Source: Rummeliibacillus pycnus (GTDB lineage: Bacteria > Bacillota > Bacilli > Bacillales_A > Planococcaceae). From it: a stretch of DNA of 64,000 nt. The notes below the pieces were generated by a model that searched no databases, was not told the origin of the DNA, and saw only the letters and a list, made by a program, of their open reading frames with translations. The translations under genes were made by a program, and so were the position numbers. Location: the NCBI RefSeq assembly GCF_002884495.1, contig NZ_KZ614145.1, positions 1,054,001 to 1,118,000 on the forward strand, read 5' to 3'. Every line of letters begins with the position of its first letter. The stretch's first letter is position 1. Positions 18,756 to 27,921 of this stretch are shown piece after piece.

Positions 18756-19079
18756 ATGGATAAAGAGCAATTACGTGGAAGTTTAGATTTAATAATCCTT
18801 TCTCGTATCATGAAAGAAGATAATTATGGGGGTGGCATTCTAAAGGAGGTGTACGAAGCAAGCGAGAACTTCCTTAAAATTAGTGAAGGTTCTTTATATT
18901 CTCTTTTAAAACGATTAGAAAAAAAATCCTATATTGAATCCTATTGGGGAGAAGAACATTTGGGCGGAAGAAGAAAGTATTATCATATAACTGAATCAGG
19001 CCGTGCTTTATTTGAAGAGAAGTTAGATGGATGGCGGAAGATTAATAAACTGATTGAATCTGCATTGGAGGAAATCTAA
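18756..19079 (+). CDS. PadR-family transcriptional regulator
   Basis: 107 residues, PadR winged helix subfamily 2 (short C-terminal helix). Conserved blocks: LRGSLDLIILSRIMKE, NYGGGILKEV, ISEGSLYSLLKRLEKK and GGRRKYYHITESG. These repress downstream transporter or membrane genes and usually their own promoter. The stop TAA is followed after one base by the next ATG, so the regulator and the membrane protein are one operon. A palindromic operator candidate lies upstream. Confidence 0.93.
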   Translation: MDKEQLRGSLDLIILSRIMKEDNYGGGILKEVYEASENFLKISEGSLYSLLKRLEKKSYIESYWGEEHLGGRRKYYHITESGRALFEEKLDGWRKINKLIESALEEI

Positions 19080-19080
19080 T

Positions 19081-19941
19081 ATGAATGATATCGACAGGTA
19101 TATCGATCAAATCTTAATGCGTGTTGAAGTCAATGAGCAGGAACACCACAATTTGAAATCTGAGTTAACTGCGTTATTAAATGAAAAAAAAGAAGATTAT
19201 TTACACAATGGATATACGGATAAAATTGCTATAGAAAAAACAATAAATGATTTCGGAGATGCAGATGAAATAGGCATGTCTTTATCTCGCTCTATATCTC
19301 CACATAGAACAATCGCATTACAGTTATTAGCGATTCTCTCAATCACTTTTACCACTATTGCGATTTTCAAAGTGGGCATTGAATTCAATTTTTATCCATA
19401 TACATGGATGATCATCATGGCAATTCTTACAACTCTTACTTTTATATTTACTAAGAAACAAATTTATATTGCTAGATATAGGATGATCTTCATGTTATAT
19501 TGCTTTATTTATATACTTGCATGGTTTTATGGAATTATGCTAGTTGATGGAGCTACAGATCACATCATAACTTGGTTTTATCGTATAATCGGAATTTTAT
19601 TTTTAATGATTATTATAACCAATGCTATTCTTGGCGCTATTTATCAACCAGTAAAAAAACATTTCAAATCGTTTCAAACAAAAAATCGAATCTTTATCGT
19701 TATTTGTAATACGGTTAGCGGAATAATCGTCATGTATTGCACTCTGATTATGCTTGCTGGATTTCTGATTTTTGGAAGTGCAGAAGATATGTCGAAATTA
19801 GTACCTCCCCTTACTCTATTGTTTATTTGGATATGTAGTCTTTTAATCAGTAGTTATCGCCCAAATTTAAAGTGGTTGAGTCTCTGTATTCAAATTGGAG
19901 TTTGTAGCTATATTTTTACTATTTTTGATTTTATTATCTGA
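19081..19941 (+). CDS. Permease-prefix/DUF1700-like membrane protein
   Basis: 286 residues from the ATG at 19081, chosen because GGAGGAAA lies just upstream. The N-terminal ~85 residues (IDRYIDQILMRVEVNEQEHH … FGDADEIGMSLSRSI) match the HAAS/permease-prefix domain that accompanies PadR regulators. About six membrane helices follow. PadR plus HAAS-membrane protein pairs are common in Firmicutes, often envelope-stress related; function is not proven. Confidence 0.85.
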   Translation: MNDIDRYIDQILMRVEVNEQEHHNLKSELTALLNEKKEDYLHNGYTDKIAIEKTINDFGDADEIGMSLSRSISPHRTIALQLLAILSITFTTIAIFKVGIEFNFYPYTWMIIMAILTTLTFIFTKKQIYIARYRMIFMLYCFIYILAWFYGIMLVDGATDHIITWFYRIIGILFLMIIITNAILGAIYQPVKKHFKSFQTKNRIFIVICNTVSGIIVMYCTLIMLAGFLIFGSAEDMSKLVPPLTLLFIWICSLLISSYRPNLKWLSLCIQIGVCSYIFTIFDFII

Positions 19942-20076
19942 ACATTCCGTCTATTAGACAGTAAATTCGTTAAACGTTAACGGTGGAAACATTATTTATT
20001 AACTATTGTTAGTTTAAAAGCAAAGAATACATTTTGACAAAAAATGGTCAAAATAGATTCTTGGAAGGTGATAGTG

Positions 20077-20505
20077 ATGCAACTTCGATTGAGTTTATTC
20101 ATTTGTATTTCAATTCTACTAGTTTCTTGTGGAAAAGGTGATTTTGTAAATACTTCTGAGAAAATAAAAGTAACGATTCGAATTGAAGATTCTTTAGATA
20201 TCGATCAAAGATATTTACTACGTGTTCTTTCTGATGGCAAACAAGCTAATGATATAGCTATACTTCCTCAAGACAAATCAATCATCACGAATAAAAATAA
20301 CGAAGTTACCACAAATTTAGCCCTTAATGTACCATATACAATTTACGTCTATAGGACAAAAAGCAAGACAATAGATGAATATTATCTTAAACCAAAGTCT
20401 TCTTCAGCAAAATCTAGTGAAAGTACAAAAGACAATCCATTGTATACAGTAAACATTACACCTACACATGATACTAAAACAATAAAGATTCCACTATCGA
20501 AGTAG
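20077..20505 (+). CDS. Lipoprotein of unknown function
   Basis: 142 residues starting at ATG 20077 with GGAAGGTGAT upstream, which fits better than the in-frame ATG at 20044. Lipobox LVSC at residues about 15-18. The mature part is beta-rich (KVTIRIEDSLDID … TPTHDTKTIKIPL), Ser/Lys-rich in the middle (KPKSSSAKSSEST). Membrane-anchored outside the cell. No family recognised. Confidence 0.82.
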   Translation: MQLRLSLFICISILLVSCGKGDFVNTSEKIKVTIRIEDSLDIDQRYLLRVLSDGKQANDIAILPQDKSIITNKNNEVTTNLALNVPYTIYVYRTKSKTIDEYYLKPKSSSAKSSESTKDNPLYTVNITPTHDTKTIKIPLSK

Positions 20506-20550
20506 TAGTTTTCATTTAAATCTTTTTTCATTCTGTAAATAAGTCAATAA

Positions 20551-20588
20551 AGAGGGTGCTTTGCATACAGATATGCAAAGCACCCTCT
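20551..20588. terminator. Strong bidirectional terminator
   Basis: Near-perfect 17-bp stem (AGAGGGTGCTTTGCAT and ATGCAAAGCACCCTCT) between the plus-strand lipoprotein and the minus-strand small membrane gene that converge here. Confidence 0.85.
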
Positions 20589-20601
20589 GGATTTTAGTTT
20601 T

Positions 20602-20859
20602 CTAAGTTATGTATAATATAGAAACAATAATAAGAAACAATCCAACTACTATAATGATCATCTTAGTAATGTACCACGATAGTATACTAAAGAAAAAACC
20701 GATTGAAAAAAATAGCAAATTACCGATTAATCTATCATTAGTCCCTACTGCTGAAGAATATCCATTGACAAAGTATTTTTTACGATCTTCCTTCTTATAA
20801 AAAAATCCAAATCCCATAATTATGCTACCCAAAGTAGCAATAACAATTTTTATCATCAT
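20602..20859 (-). CDS. Small membrane protein, 85 aa
   Basis: 85 residues with three hydrophobic stretches (3-20, 46-62, 64-84) and a polar loop KKEDRKKYFVNGYSSAVG. Its ATG overlaps the stop of the TPR gene (ATGA-type overlap), so it is translated from the same message. Family not recognised; the opposite-strand frame here is a shadow. Confidence 0.75.
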   Translation of the reverse strand: MMIKIVIATLGSIIMGFGFFYKKEDRKKYFVNGYSSAVGTNDRLIGNLLFFSIGFFFSILSWYITKMIIIVVGLFLIIVSILYIT

Positions 20860-21428
20860 TTTAACTTTCCTTTAAGATCCAAGAAATCTAATACAATTTG
20901 TGTTGATTTTATCAATTCCATATTGCCTTTTTTTATTCTAATTTGAAGTGCTTCATTTAGATATTTCTTAGCTAACTCAATTTCACCGAGCTCCATGAAG
21001 CACTTACCTTTATGCTGATAGATAAAATCCTCATAATCTGGCATTTTAAATTCAGTTGAAAGAGTTAATGCTTGTTCAAATAAATCCAACGCTTCTTGAT
21101 GGAAATTCGCAAATTTATAGGCTTCCCCTAGACGAATCAACGTTACGATTTTCCTTTTAGGATGTTGTTCGGTTAAGTTCATACATTCTCGAAAGAACAA
21201 AATAGCTTGTTCCGCATTATTGATCACTCGATATGCATTTCCTAACATACTATACAAAACATAAAGATCTTCGTTTTTCAAAGAACCTAAAATGAGAGGT
21301 TCACTCTCTTCAATAAACTTTTTAACATATTGAATCGAACTGGCTTGTTCTCGAAAACATTGATTTTCATCAAAAAAAATATATTCGGTTAGCTGTGTGA
21401 ATGCAATCTTTACCTTTTTAATATCCAA
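20856..21428 (-). CDS. Tetratricopeptide-repeat protein
   Basis: 190 residues of helical repeats. TPR consensus positions are clear in LGNAYRVINNAEQAILFFRE, LGEAYKFANFHQEALDLFEQ and KGKCFMELGEIELAKKYLNE. No enzymatic or DNA-binding domain is present, so it is probably a protein-interaction module. It resembles stand-alone TPR proteins of Bacillus with unknown partner. Upstream of, and overlapping, the 85-residue membrane gene. Confidence 0.85.
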   Translation of the reverse strand: MDIKKVKIAFTQLTEYIFFDENQCFREQASSIQYVKKFIEESEPLILGSLKNEDLYVLYSMLGNAYRVINNAEQAILFFRECMNLTEQHPKRKIVTLIRLGEAYKFANFHQEALDLFEQALTLSTEFKMPDYEDFIYQHKGKCFMELGEIELAKKYLNEALQIRIKKGNMELIKSTQIVLDFLDLKGKLK

Positions 21429-21467
21429 AGACCCACACCTTCTTTTTCAGAGCTCATAAAGCACCTT

Positions 21468-21920
21468 TTAGATCTCTAATGACAACCTAATCATATCCTT
21501 GCACTGTATACCATTTTCAACTATTTTCTGATTATAATGTCTTATGAAGAAATTTTGGTCAACTCCTGTTATTCTGAATCCACATTTTTGATAAAGTGCT
21601 AGTTGTCCGATGCTAGAATTTCCAGTACCAATTTCGATTGTCTTATAATCTTTTAACTTTGCTAATTGAATGGCATGAAAAATTAATTGTTTCCCAATAC
21701 CTCTATTCTGGAAAGACTCTTCAACTGCAATATTTACTAATTCTACCGTTTCAGGTCTTGTCGGAAGTAATACATAGACACCAACAATTTGGTTGTCTAA
21801 TTCTGCTACATAACATTCCCCCCTTTTTAAATATTCTTCAACAAGTGAGTGTGATGGATCAGCCAATAGCAATAGATTGATTGGTGATTTCTCTCCTTGG
21901 TACAGTTTACGAATAATCAT
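21468..21920 (-). CDS. GNAT-family N-acetyltransferase
   Basis: 150 residues. Acetyl-CoA motif A EESFQNRGIGKQLIFHAIQ and the C-terminal GNSSIGQLALYQKCGFRITG are typical of GNAT enzymes with small-molecule substrates. Substrate unknown. It is 39 bases upstream of the TPR gene on the same strand and probably heads that transcript. Confidence 0.88.
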   Translation of the reverse strand: MIIRKLYQGEKSPINLLLLADPSHSLVEEYLKRGECYVAELDNQIVGVYVLLPTRPETVELVNIAVEESFQNRGIGKQLIFHAIQLAKLKDYKTIEIGTGNSSIGQLALYQKCGFRITGVDQNFFIRHYNQKIVENGIQCKDMIRLSLEI

Positions 21921-22008
21921 TTTTATCTCTCCTTACAAATTTACTAAGAACAATATGAAAATAACTGTGCCGTAATTTTGAATATTGCCTTAGACTGTCT
22001 TTCTTAGT

Positions 22009-22209
22009 CTAATGATTCAAACTATTTACAATGATAAATATTATGATAGCTAAAAGAACAACTACTCCACCTATCGTCGGACTTCCATAGTACGTTCGAT
22101 CAGAAAGTTTATTTGTTTCAATTTTGCTTTTTTTCTCCTCCAGCCACTTTTCTCTCTCCTCTTCGAAGCGTTCCATTTTCTTTTTACTCAATTGAATCCT
22201 CCTTTGCAT
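22009..22209 (-). CDS. Small coiled-coil/membrane protein, 66 aa
   Basis: 66 residues. An N-terminal charged helix (KKKMERFEEEREKWLEEKK) likely forms a coiled coil; a C-terminal hydrophobic helix (GGVVVLLAIIIFIIVNSL) anchors it in the membrane. The ATG overlaps the stop of the HD hydrolase gene (TAATG), giving translational coupling. No family recognised. Confidence 0.75.
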   Translation of the reverse strand: MQRRIQLSKKKMERFEEEREKWLEEKKSKIETNKLSDRTYYGSPTIGGVVVLLAIIIFIIVNSLNH

Positions 22210-23198
22210 TAATTCGCTATTATTTTCACGAACATCCCTTCTTCTGCTTTTTTCTTTGCTACTTCGCCTAAACGCTTTATCGTTTCCGAAAGATTAGATG
22301 CTTTGATTAATTCGTCTCCAAATCGCACAGTTGGATCAATCATTCGTAACTTGTTTTTTCTATGTAAATCAAAATTATTCTTATCTTCTTTTACGATGAC
22401 ATTTGGATGTATCAGTTTTAGAATAGCTTGTAATTCTTCATCTGAACTTGTTCGTAAGTAATTCATAACGTTTGCATCTGTTTCTAAAAGGGTATCTAGA
22501 GTGATGATCTTTTTGTCTAAGGCTATTTTAAGTGCTTTTGTTAACGTATCATATCCGTAAATATTTAATGGATTCATAAAGAAATCAATGACTTCCTTAT
22601 AATATGTATTCACAAACCATTCAGCTGATTCGATATTTTTAACGACCATTTGGTCATCTACTATTATACTATTCGCTAAAAATTGTTGAATCTCCTGTGT
22701 ATTAATTTGACCATATTGATACATATCTCGAAGAGTGTAATCAACACGATCCGCACAAAGTTCAGGTATAGGGCGTTCGAGAATGCTCCATTTTGAATCA
22801 TCAAAGAGTATTTGCTGATAATGATAACCGTATTTAGTCAATATATTGGGGATTTCAGATTTTGTAATGATTGAACGAAATATTTTTTCGTGATAGTTTT
22901 CTTCCATATTCTCAAGAACAAAATCAATAACATGTGAAAATGCGGTATGTGATACATCATGTAGTAAACCTGCAATTTGTTCTTCAAGGGTACCACCCAA
23001 TTTTTTGATTAAAAGCATGACCCCTATCGAGTGATCATATCTTGTCACATTCCATTTGTTATTAACTAAAAAACTTGCTCCTCCTTGATAAATCCCTTTT
23101 AGTCTTTGCACTGGACTACTCAAAATTAATTCTTCCAGAATACCGTCAATGTAAAAGGTTCCATATAGGTCATCTATAATCCTCATCACTTTCGCCAC
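22209..23198 (-). CDS. HD-domain phosphohydrolase (YwfO/dGTPase-like)
   Basis: 329 residues. HD-superfamily metal site: RYDHSIGVM (His), GLLHDVSHTAFSHV (HD pair) and a later Asp in CADRVDYTLRDMY. The arrangement QRLKGIYQGGASFLV before the first His is that of the YwfO/dNTPase-like group. It probably hydrolyses nucleotides or a phospho-compound; exact substrate not readable. First gene of a two-gene unit with the coiled-coil protein. Confidence 0.9.
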   Translation of the reverse strand: MAKVMRIIDDLYGTFYIDGILEELILSSPVQRLKGIYQGGASFLVNNKWNVTRYDHSIGVMLLIKKLGGTLEEQIAGLLHDVSHTAFSHVIDFVLENMEENYHEKIFRSIITKSEIPNILTKYGYHYQQILFDDSKWSILERPIPELCADRVDYTLRDMYQYGQINTQEIQQFLANSIIVDDQMVVKNIESAEWFVNTYYKEVIDFFMNPLNIYGYDTLTKALKIALDKKIITLDTLLETDANVMNYLRTSSDEELQAILKLIHPNVIVKEDKNNFDLHRKNKLRMIDPTVRFGDELIKASNLSETIKRLGEVAKKKAEEGMFVKIIAN

Positions 23199-23466
23199 CT
23201 TATAAGCCTATTCTTTAATTGTATTAATCATTTAAAAATACCTTCAGAAGATTTCTTCTGTCCAAAAAATACACATAAAATTCATGAATATAAAGAAAAA
23301 AGTTAATGAATTCCATTTTATCGTCATATTATTTTATACAGAATGTATTACTTCCATTGTCCATTAAGCTTTTTATTTATTTTGAATGATCCGTTTTTCA
23401 GGTGTCGGTTGTATCATGATGTTCGACTGTGAGAAGAGACAATTCAATTAAAATGGGGGAATTTAG

Positions 23467-23766
23467 TTGGATAAACGGAAGTTTAACAAGTTTTCAATTG
23501 CCTGTTTTTTTGTAACAGTTATCACGTTTTTAAGTTGCTTAAAGTTGTGGCAACATACAAGCAATACAAGTAATCATTTTAGTGAAACAGGTTTTATTGG
23601 GTATATTTTATTTATCCTTGCTTTTAGTTCACCATTAGTAGGTCTCCTATTTGCATTTAAAGGAGAAAGAGAATTTTTGAAACCTGTATTAATAAGTGTA
23701 AATTTAGTTACTTTTTTAACATTATCATTGCCGATTGCTGTCATTGCTTTCCGTGATTATGTTTAA
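23467..23766 (+). CDS. Small membrane protein, 99 aa
   Basis: 99 residues starting TTG at 23467 after GGGGGA. Three hydrophobic segments (about 10-27, 42-64, 75-93) and a conserved-looking short loop AFKGEREFLK. No family recognised. Short gene followed by a terminator, between two minus-strand units. Confidence 0.7.
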   Translation: MDKRKFNKFSIACFFVTVITFLSCLKLWQHTSNTSNHFSETGFIGYILFILAFSSPLVGLLFAFKGEREFLKPVLISVNLVTFLTLSLPIAVIAFRDYV

Positions 23767-23798
23767 CAAAACCTAATATTGAATTCGTTTATTATGTA

Positions 23799-23828
23799 TA
23801 ACACCTTCTTTTAATGAAGGTGTTATTA
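23799..23828. terminator. Terminator between convergent genes
   Basis: Arms AACACCTTC and GAAGGTGTT (about 23800-23827) with T-rich tail (TTATTTGTT) on the plus strand; the minus-strand DUF2306 gene ends just beyond. Confidence 0.8.
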
Positions 23829-23832
23829 TTTG

Positions 23833-24504
23833 TTAAATAATTTTTTCTCTATTTTGCAACTCTTTATTAGGATCTGGTGAAATATCCATTGTTTTGCGAC
23901 TTTTACGAATAACCCATTCAATTAAAAGTAGATTAATCGTCCAACTTAACCATGCAGACAAGCAATATGCTACTTCAAACTGACCCGTTAACTTTAAAAG
24001 GGGATATAAATAAATTCTTAAAGTAACGGCAGCAAATGTTAAAGCGTAACTTCGTAGCATCCATTTTCTATGTGTCACAGTGTCACCTTTTCTAATAGCT
24101 ACTACTGCAACACAAGTAGTGTAAAGCCAAATCAAATCTAATGCAAAAAATGCTGTACTTGTTAACAATCCTCCCGTTGCAAAAAAGGATAAATACAAAT
24201 TGACAATGCTACTGATTACTATAGAAATAACATATATTTTCCCAAGCATTTGATGTAATTTTCTAGTGTTTTCATTCTTTTGACTTCGAAAGATTTGAAT
24301 GGGTCCAATTAGCAGTGCAAGACAGCCTGTTACGATATGCACATATAAAAAGTAAACCCATGGTGTTACATCAAAATTTGGACTCATTAGCTTTACTTGG
24401 ACTAGCCCAGCCAATGATGGTTCGTAAAATCCATATTGAATTACCGTATAGGCACTCACTAACAATGAACCAATTAACACCAAAATAAATTTCATCTTTC
24501 TCAT
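23833..24504 (-). CDS. DUF2306 membrane protein
   Basis: 223 residues, about six membrane helices. The hallmark block of DUF2306 is visible: YVHIVTGCLALLIGPIQIF, KLHQMLGKIYVISI and THRKWMLRSYALTFAAVTLR, where the conserved His/Arg residues suggest possible cofactor binding. Function is unknown for the family. A terminator separates it from the upstream gene. Confidence 0.85.
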   Translation of the reverse strand: MRKMKFILVLIGSLLVSAYTVIQYGFYEPSLAGLVQVKLMSPNFDVTPWVYFLYVHIVTGCLALLIGPIQIFRSQKNENTRKLHQMLGKIYVISIVISSIVNLYLSFFATGGLLTSTAFFALDLIWLYTTCVAVVAIRKGDTVTHRKWMLRSYALTFAAVTLRIYLYPLLKLTGQFEVAYCLSAWLSWTINLLLIEWVIRKSRKTMDISPDPNKELQNREKII

Positions 24505-24557
24505 TTCCCATCCCCTATATTTTCCATGATTTTCTTTTTATTTTATAGGTTTAAAAA

Positions 24558-24584
24558 GCACTGTCTATATCAGAATAGCAGTGC
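24558..24584 (-). terminator. Terminator after the 24660-25142 gene
   Basis: Arms GCACTG (24558-24563) and CAGTGC (24579-24584) with TTTTT following on the minus strand; a short stem, so moderate support. Confidence 0.55.
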
Positions 24585-24659
24585 CCTAAAAATAGTTTTC
24601 AATTTGAATTTTACTTCGCATTATTATGTTTTTATTCAAAACGATTCATCAATCTGTTG

Positions 24660-25142
24660 TTATTTGTGTAGTTCTTTTGTATCCTCAAGCCATTCCTCTT
24701 TTCGACCAAAGAATCCACATAAAAAAGCAAAAAGATGGAGAAGTAAAAATATATTTTCGTTAAAGTACCAATTATTTGTATAGTAATTGAAAGGCCCTTT
24801 CTGATAAATCACAGAGTTAGGATCGTTCCATTTTCCATGTAATGCTTTCAATGAGTTTTGTACAAGCTGATATTCTCCAGGGATACTAACAAGGAGAATA
24901 AGAGCTGTCACAAATAGCAATAACCATGGTCTATTGAAAGGTTTCACAGCAAAATACTTTCTCCCCACTGTCCAAGTAATAAACATACTTAGTAACAGAA
25001 ATGGCACAAGAAGGAAAATTGGGATAAAGGCTACATTTCCTTGCTCAACACTTTTTGTTGGGTCTTGCGTAAAATAAAATTCAATCATGATAAATCCGAA
25101 AAACGAAATTGCCAAAGATATGTACCATGCTAAATTTCGCAA
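24660..25142 (-). CDS. Membrane protein of unknown function
   Basis: 160 residues if started at TTG 25142, where AAAGGAG is correctly placed; an upstream in-frame ATG (25184) has no such site. Four membrane helices, the last near the C-terminus (IFLLLHLFAFLCGFFG). A polar exoplasmic loop, QNSLKALHGKWNDPNSVIY, separates helices 3 and 4. No family recognised. Downstream of the NAD(P)HX repair gene by 71 bases. Confidence 0.7.
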   Translation of the reverse strand: MRNLAWYISLAISFFGFIMIEFYFTQDPTKSVEQGNVAFIPIFLLVPFLLLSMFITWTVGRKYFAVKPFNRPWLLLFVTALILLVSIPGEYQLVQNSLKALHGKWNDPNSVIYQKGPFNYYTNNWYFNENIFLLLHLFAFLCGFFGRKEEWLEDTKELHK

Positions 25143-25213
25143 TGTAATTCTCCTTTCAAAGACAAAAATCTCCAAATTTCGCAACTAGCATAGATTAAAT
25201 TTGGCAATACTTG

Positions 25214-26752
25214 CTAAAATAGTTTATTTAGTATTTTGGGAATTCCTTCAATGATAGCATTCGGTGTTACACCATAATGAGAGAAATCCTTTGCTTGTAA
25301 TTCTGCTGATCTTGCATGTAAATAAGTAGAACATACTAATGCTTGTTCAGGATTAGCCCCTTGACATAATAATGATAGAATCACACCAGTAAGTACATCT
25401 CCACTTCCACCCTTACCTAGCGCATCGTGCCCATAAGGATTCATCCATGTAATACCTTCTGGTGTTGCAACGATGGAACGATGCCCTTTTAATAGAACAA
25501 ATGCATTATATTTTTCAGCAAATCGTTTTGCAATTTCTAATCGATCACTTTCAACTTCTTTTACAGTAACGTCGAGTAATGTTGCCATTTCTCCAGGGTG
25601 TGGTGTAATAATAACGGGTCCTTCATAATCTCTTACTAATTGCATTTGATTTCTTAAGAAGTACAGCCCATCTGCATCAATAATGAGTGGTTGACCATTC
25701 AATTGTTTAAACAATACTTGTACGATTGCTTCTGCTTCATCAAATCTTCCAATGCCTGGTCCGAATGCAATTGCTTTATATTTTGTAAGATTAATTTCTT
25801 TTATAGCATTTGAAGAAATATGGCCGTTTTGATCATCAAGCCCGATAAATAAAGCTTCAGGAGCCTGAACAGCTGTAAGAGCATAATTACATTCTGGTAT
25901 GGCAAGCGTAATCAGGCCAAGCCCTGTACGAAAAGCAGCTTTTGCAGAAAAAATAGGAGCCCCAACATAAGATTTCGATCCACCTATAACTAATCCATGA
26001 CCAAATGTTCCTTTATGCCCATCTGATGGACGTTTAGGTAATTGTGCAAATACATCAGCATTTGAAATTAACTTTGGTAATGAAAGCTTTAATGATTTTA
26101 CTAATGATGTAGGAACTGAAATATTTACTAAATTCCAATTCCCAATATAATTAGGTCCTTTTTGCAAAAAGAACCCTTTTTTCGGCATGACGAAAGTTAC
26201 TGTTTGATCTGCTTTGATGGCAATTTCATCTACATATCCATTGTCAGCTTGGAGGCCAGATGGAATATCTACAGACAAAACAAATGCAGTCGACTGATTT
26301 ACCATTTGAATGACTTTTCGATATGGTTCTCTTAAAGTACCATGAAAGCCTGTACCTAACATTGCATCAACAATAATTGTTGCGTGATTAATTTTCTGTT
26401 GAAGTTCATTTACGTTTTGTTCTGTCAGTTGAAAAAAAGGTAATTGCCGTTTTCGATAAACGTTTAAATGAACAAAAGCATCTCCTTGAATTTTGGATTC
26501 ACTAACAAGAAGACAGAGCTCTACATTTAATCCATGATCACTCAATTTACGAGCAATAACAAATCCATCTCCACCGTTATTACCAGAACCAGCTAAAACT
26601 AGTATTTTCCCCTCAACATCTTCATAATGTTGCAATAATGTTGTAACTACTGCTGTACCTGCATTTTCCATTAATACTGTTCCTGGTAATCCTAAAGATT
26701 CCATCGTATATTGATCTAGTGCATTTAAATCCTTTTTCCCACCTATGTACAT
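25214..26752 (-). CDS. nnr: Bifunctional NAD(P)H-hydrate epimerase/dehydratase
   Basis: 512 residues. This enzyme repairs damaged NAD(P)HX: the N-terminal YjeF_N epimerase domain (about 1-215; LAGSGNNGGDGFVIARKL) interconverts epimers and the C-terminal ribokinase-fold dehydratase (about 225-512) restores NAD(P)H using ADP/ATP. Dehydratase signatures: AFGPGIGR, IIDADGLYFL, ITPHPGEMATLL, LLKGHRSIV and GKGGSGDVLTG. Fusion order is the usual bacterial one. It follows the S66 peptidase gene by 15 bases. Confidence 0.95.
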   Translation of the reverse strand: MYIGGKKDLNALDQYTMESLGLPGTVLMENAGTAVVTTLLQHYEDVEGKILVLAGSGNNGGDGFVIARKLSDHGLNVELCLLVSESKIQGDAFVHLNVYRKRQLPFFQLTEQNVNELQQKINHATIIVDAMLGTGFHGTLREPYRKVIQMVNQSTAFVLSVDIPSGLQADNGYVDEIAIKADQTVTFVMPKKGFFLQKGPNYIGNWNLVNISVPTSLVKSLKLSLPKLISNADVFAQLPKRPSDGHKGTFGHGLVIGGSKSYVGAPIFSAKAAFRTGLGLITLAIPECNYALTAVQAPEALFIGLDDQNGHISSNAIKEINLTKYKAIAFGPGIGRFDEAEAIVQVLFKQLNGQPLIIDADGLYFLRNQMQLVRDYEGPVIITPHPGEMATLLDVTVKEVESDRLEIAKRFAEKYNAFVLLKGHRSIVATPEGITWMNPYGHDALGKGGSGDVLTGVILSLLCQGANPEQALVCSTYLHARSAELQAKDFSHYGVTPNAIIEGIPKILNKLF

Positions 26753-26767
26753 TTTCCCACTCCTTAT

Positions 26768-27760
26768 TTATAGCCAGTTTTCCACTAATGTCACTCTTTT
26801 CTCTGTTGCGTTAAGTTCGACTTGTCGCCCAAACGGCATCGAATGAAGTGGATGTGTATGGCAAGTATCAAATTCCGCTAAAATTGGAATTTCTCGTCCA
26901 TCTAATTGTTCTAATAATAGTTCGTATGGTTTTCTTCCTGTCCCCATATCATCATATTGTTCGTGTTTTCCTAATATAATGCCTGTTACTTTTTCCAAAA
27001 TCCCATGTAATTTTAACATGGCAAAGTTTTTCTCCATTACTGCGGCTGATTTCGTAGTATCTTCTATTAATAGAAGATCTCCTTCTTCTATTATTGGAAA
27101 ATACTCTGTTCCAATGGTGCCATACATCGTATTCACATTACCGCCTATTAGTTTACCTGTTACTTTTCCTTTTTTTACACAAATCCATTCGTTTTTATAG
27201 TACTTTTTTACTTCTGTTTTTTCTAACCAATTCACTTTATCATCAGACCATTGTTTGGGCATTGGTATCGTATAAGGTACGTGATTTTCCTCCATAAACA
27301 TCCATTTAAAATACTTTATCGTATCTTCAACTAAAGGAGGAAATTCTCCTAAGGTTGAAGCAACGGATGGACCATAAAAAACTGGGATGCCTGTTTTTCT
27401 ATATAAAGCAAGTAAAATAGCAGTAACATCCGATAAACCAACTATAATTTTTGGGTGTTGTTGAAATGCTTCATAATCGATATATGGTAAGATACTATTT
27501 GCATTTGTACCACCTATGGAAGGCATGATCATTTTCACTTCTGGATCTCGAAGTAAACTATTAAATTCTGCAGCACGTTCTTTTGGTGTTCCTGAGCGAT
27601 AATAGTCTGCTTTACCTGTTAATATACCTTCTTTTACGATTAAACCCAGCGATTCAAGCACTTGTTTGCCTCTGACATAGCGAGCCTGTGCAGTGACAGA
27701 AGCAGGCTTAGACGGAGAAAAAACACCTACAACATCGCCTTTTTTTAATGGTTGAAACAT
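26768..27760 (-). CDS. S66-family LD-carboxypeptidase (MccF/LdcA-like)
   Basis: 330 residues from ATG 27760, preferred because GAGGGG is close upstream; the earlier in-frame ATG (27826) would add 22 non-family residues. S66 features: VGVFSPSKPA start, PSIGGTNANSILPYIDY carrying the nucleophile region, GKLIGGNVNTMYG, LLLIEDT and the final HTHPLHSMPFG. Members trim peptidoglycan tetrapeptides or inactivate microcin C-like antibiotics. Probably cytoplasmic. Same transcript as the NAD(P)HX repair enzyme. Confidence 0.9.
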   Translation of the reverse strand: MFQPLKKGDVVGVFSPSKPASVTAQARYVRGKQVLESLGLIVKEGILTGKADYYRSGTPKERAAEFNSLLRDPEVKMIMPSIGGTNANSILPYIDYEAFQQHPKIIVGLSDVTAILLALYRKTGIPVFYGPSVASTLGEFPPLVEDTIKYFKWMFMEENHVPYTIPMPKQWSDDKVNWLEKTEVKKYYKNEWICVKKGKVTGKLIGGNVNTMYGTIGTEYFPIIEEGDLLLIEDTTKSAAVMEKNFAMLKLHGILEKVTGIILGKHEQYDDMGTGRKPYELLLEQLDGREIPILAEFDTCHTHPLHSMPFGRQVELNATEKRVTLVENWL

Positions 27761-27921
27761 ACAACCCCTCATTTCAATAGCTTTTACATTTGTTACTATT
27801 ATAGAGGAAATATTGGATTGTGCCAAAAATCTTTTGGTTTTAAAATTTCATCATGTAAAATACTACTATCTTAAATGTAACCCATTTAATCATTCAAATT
27901 TTATCTGGACACAGTGACAAA

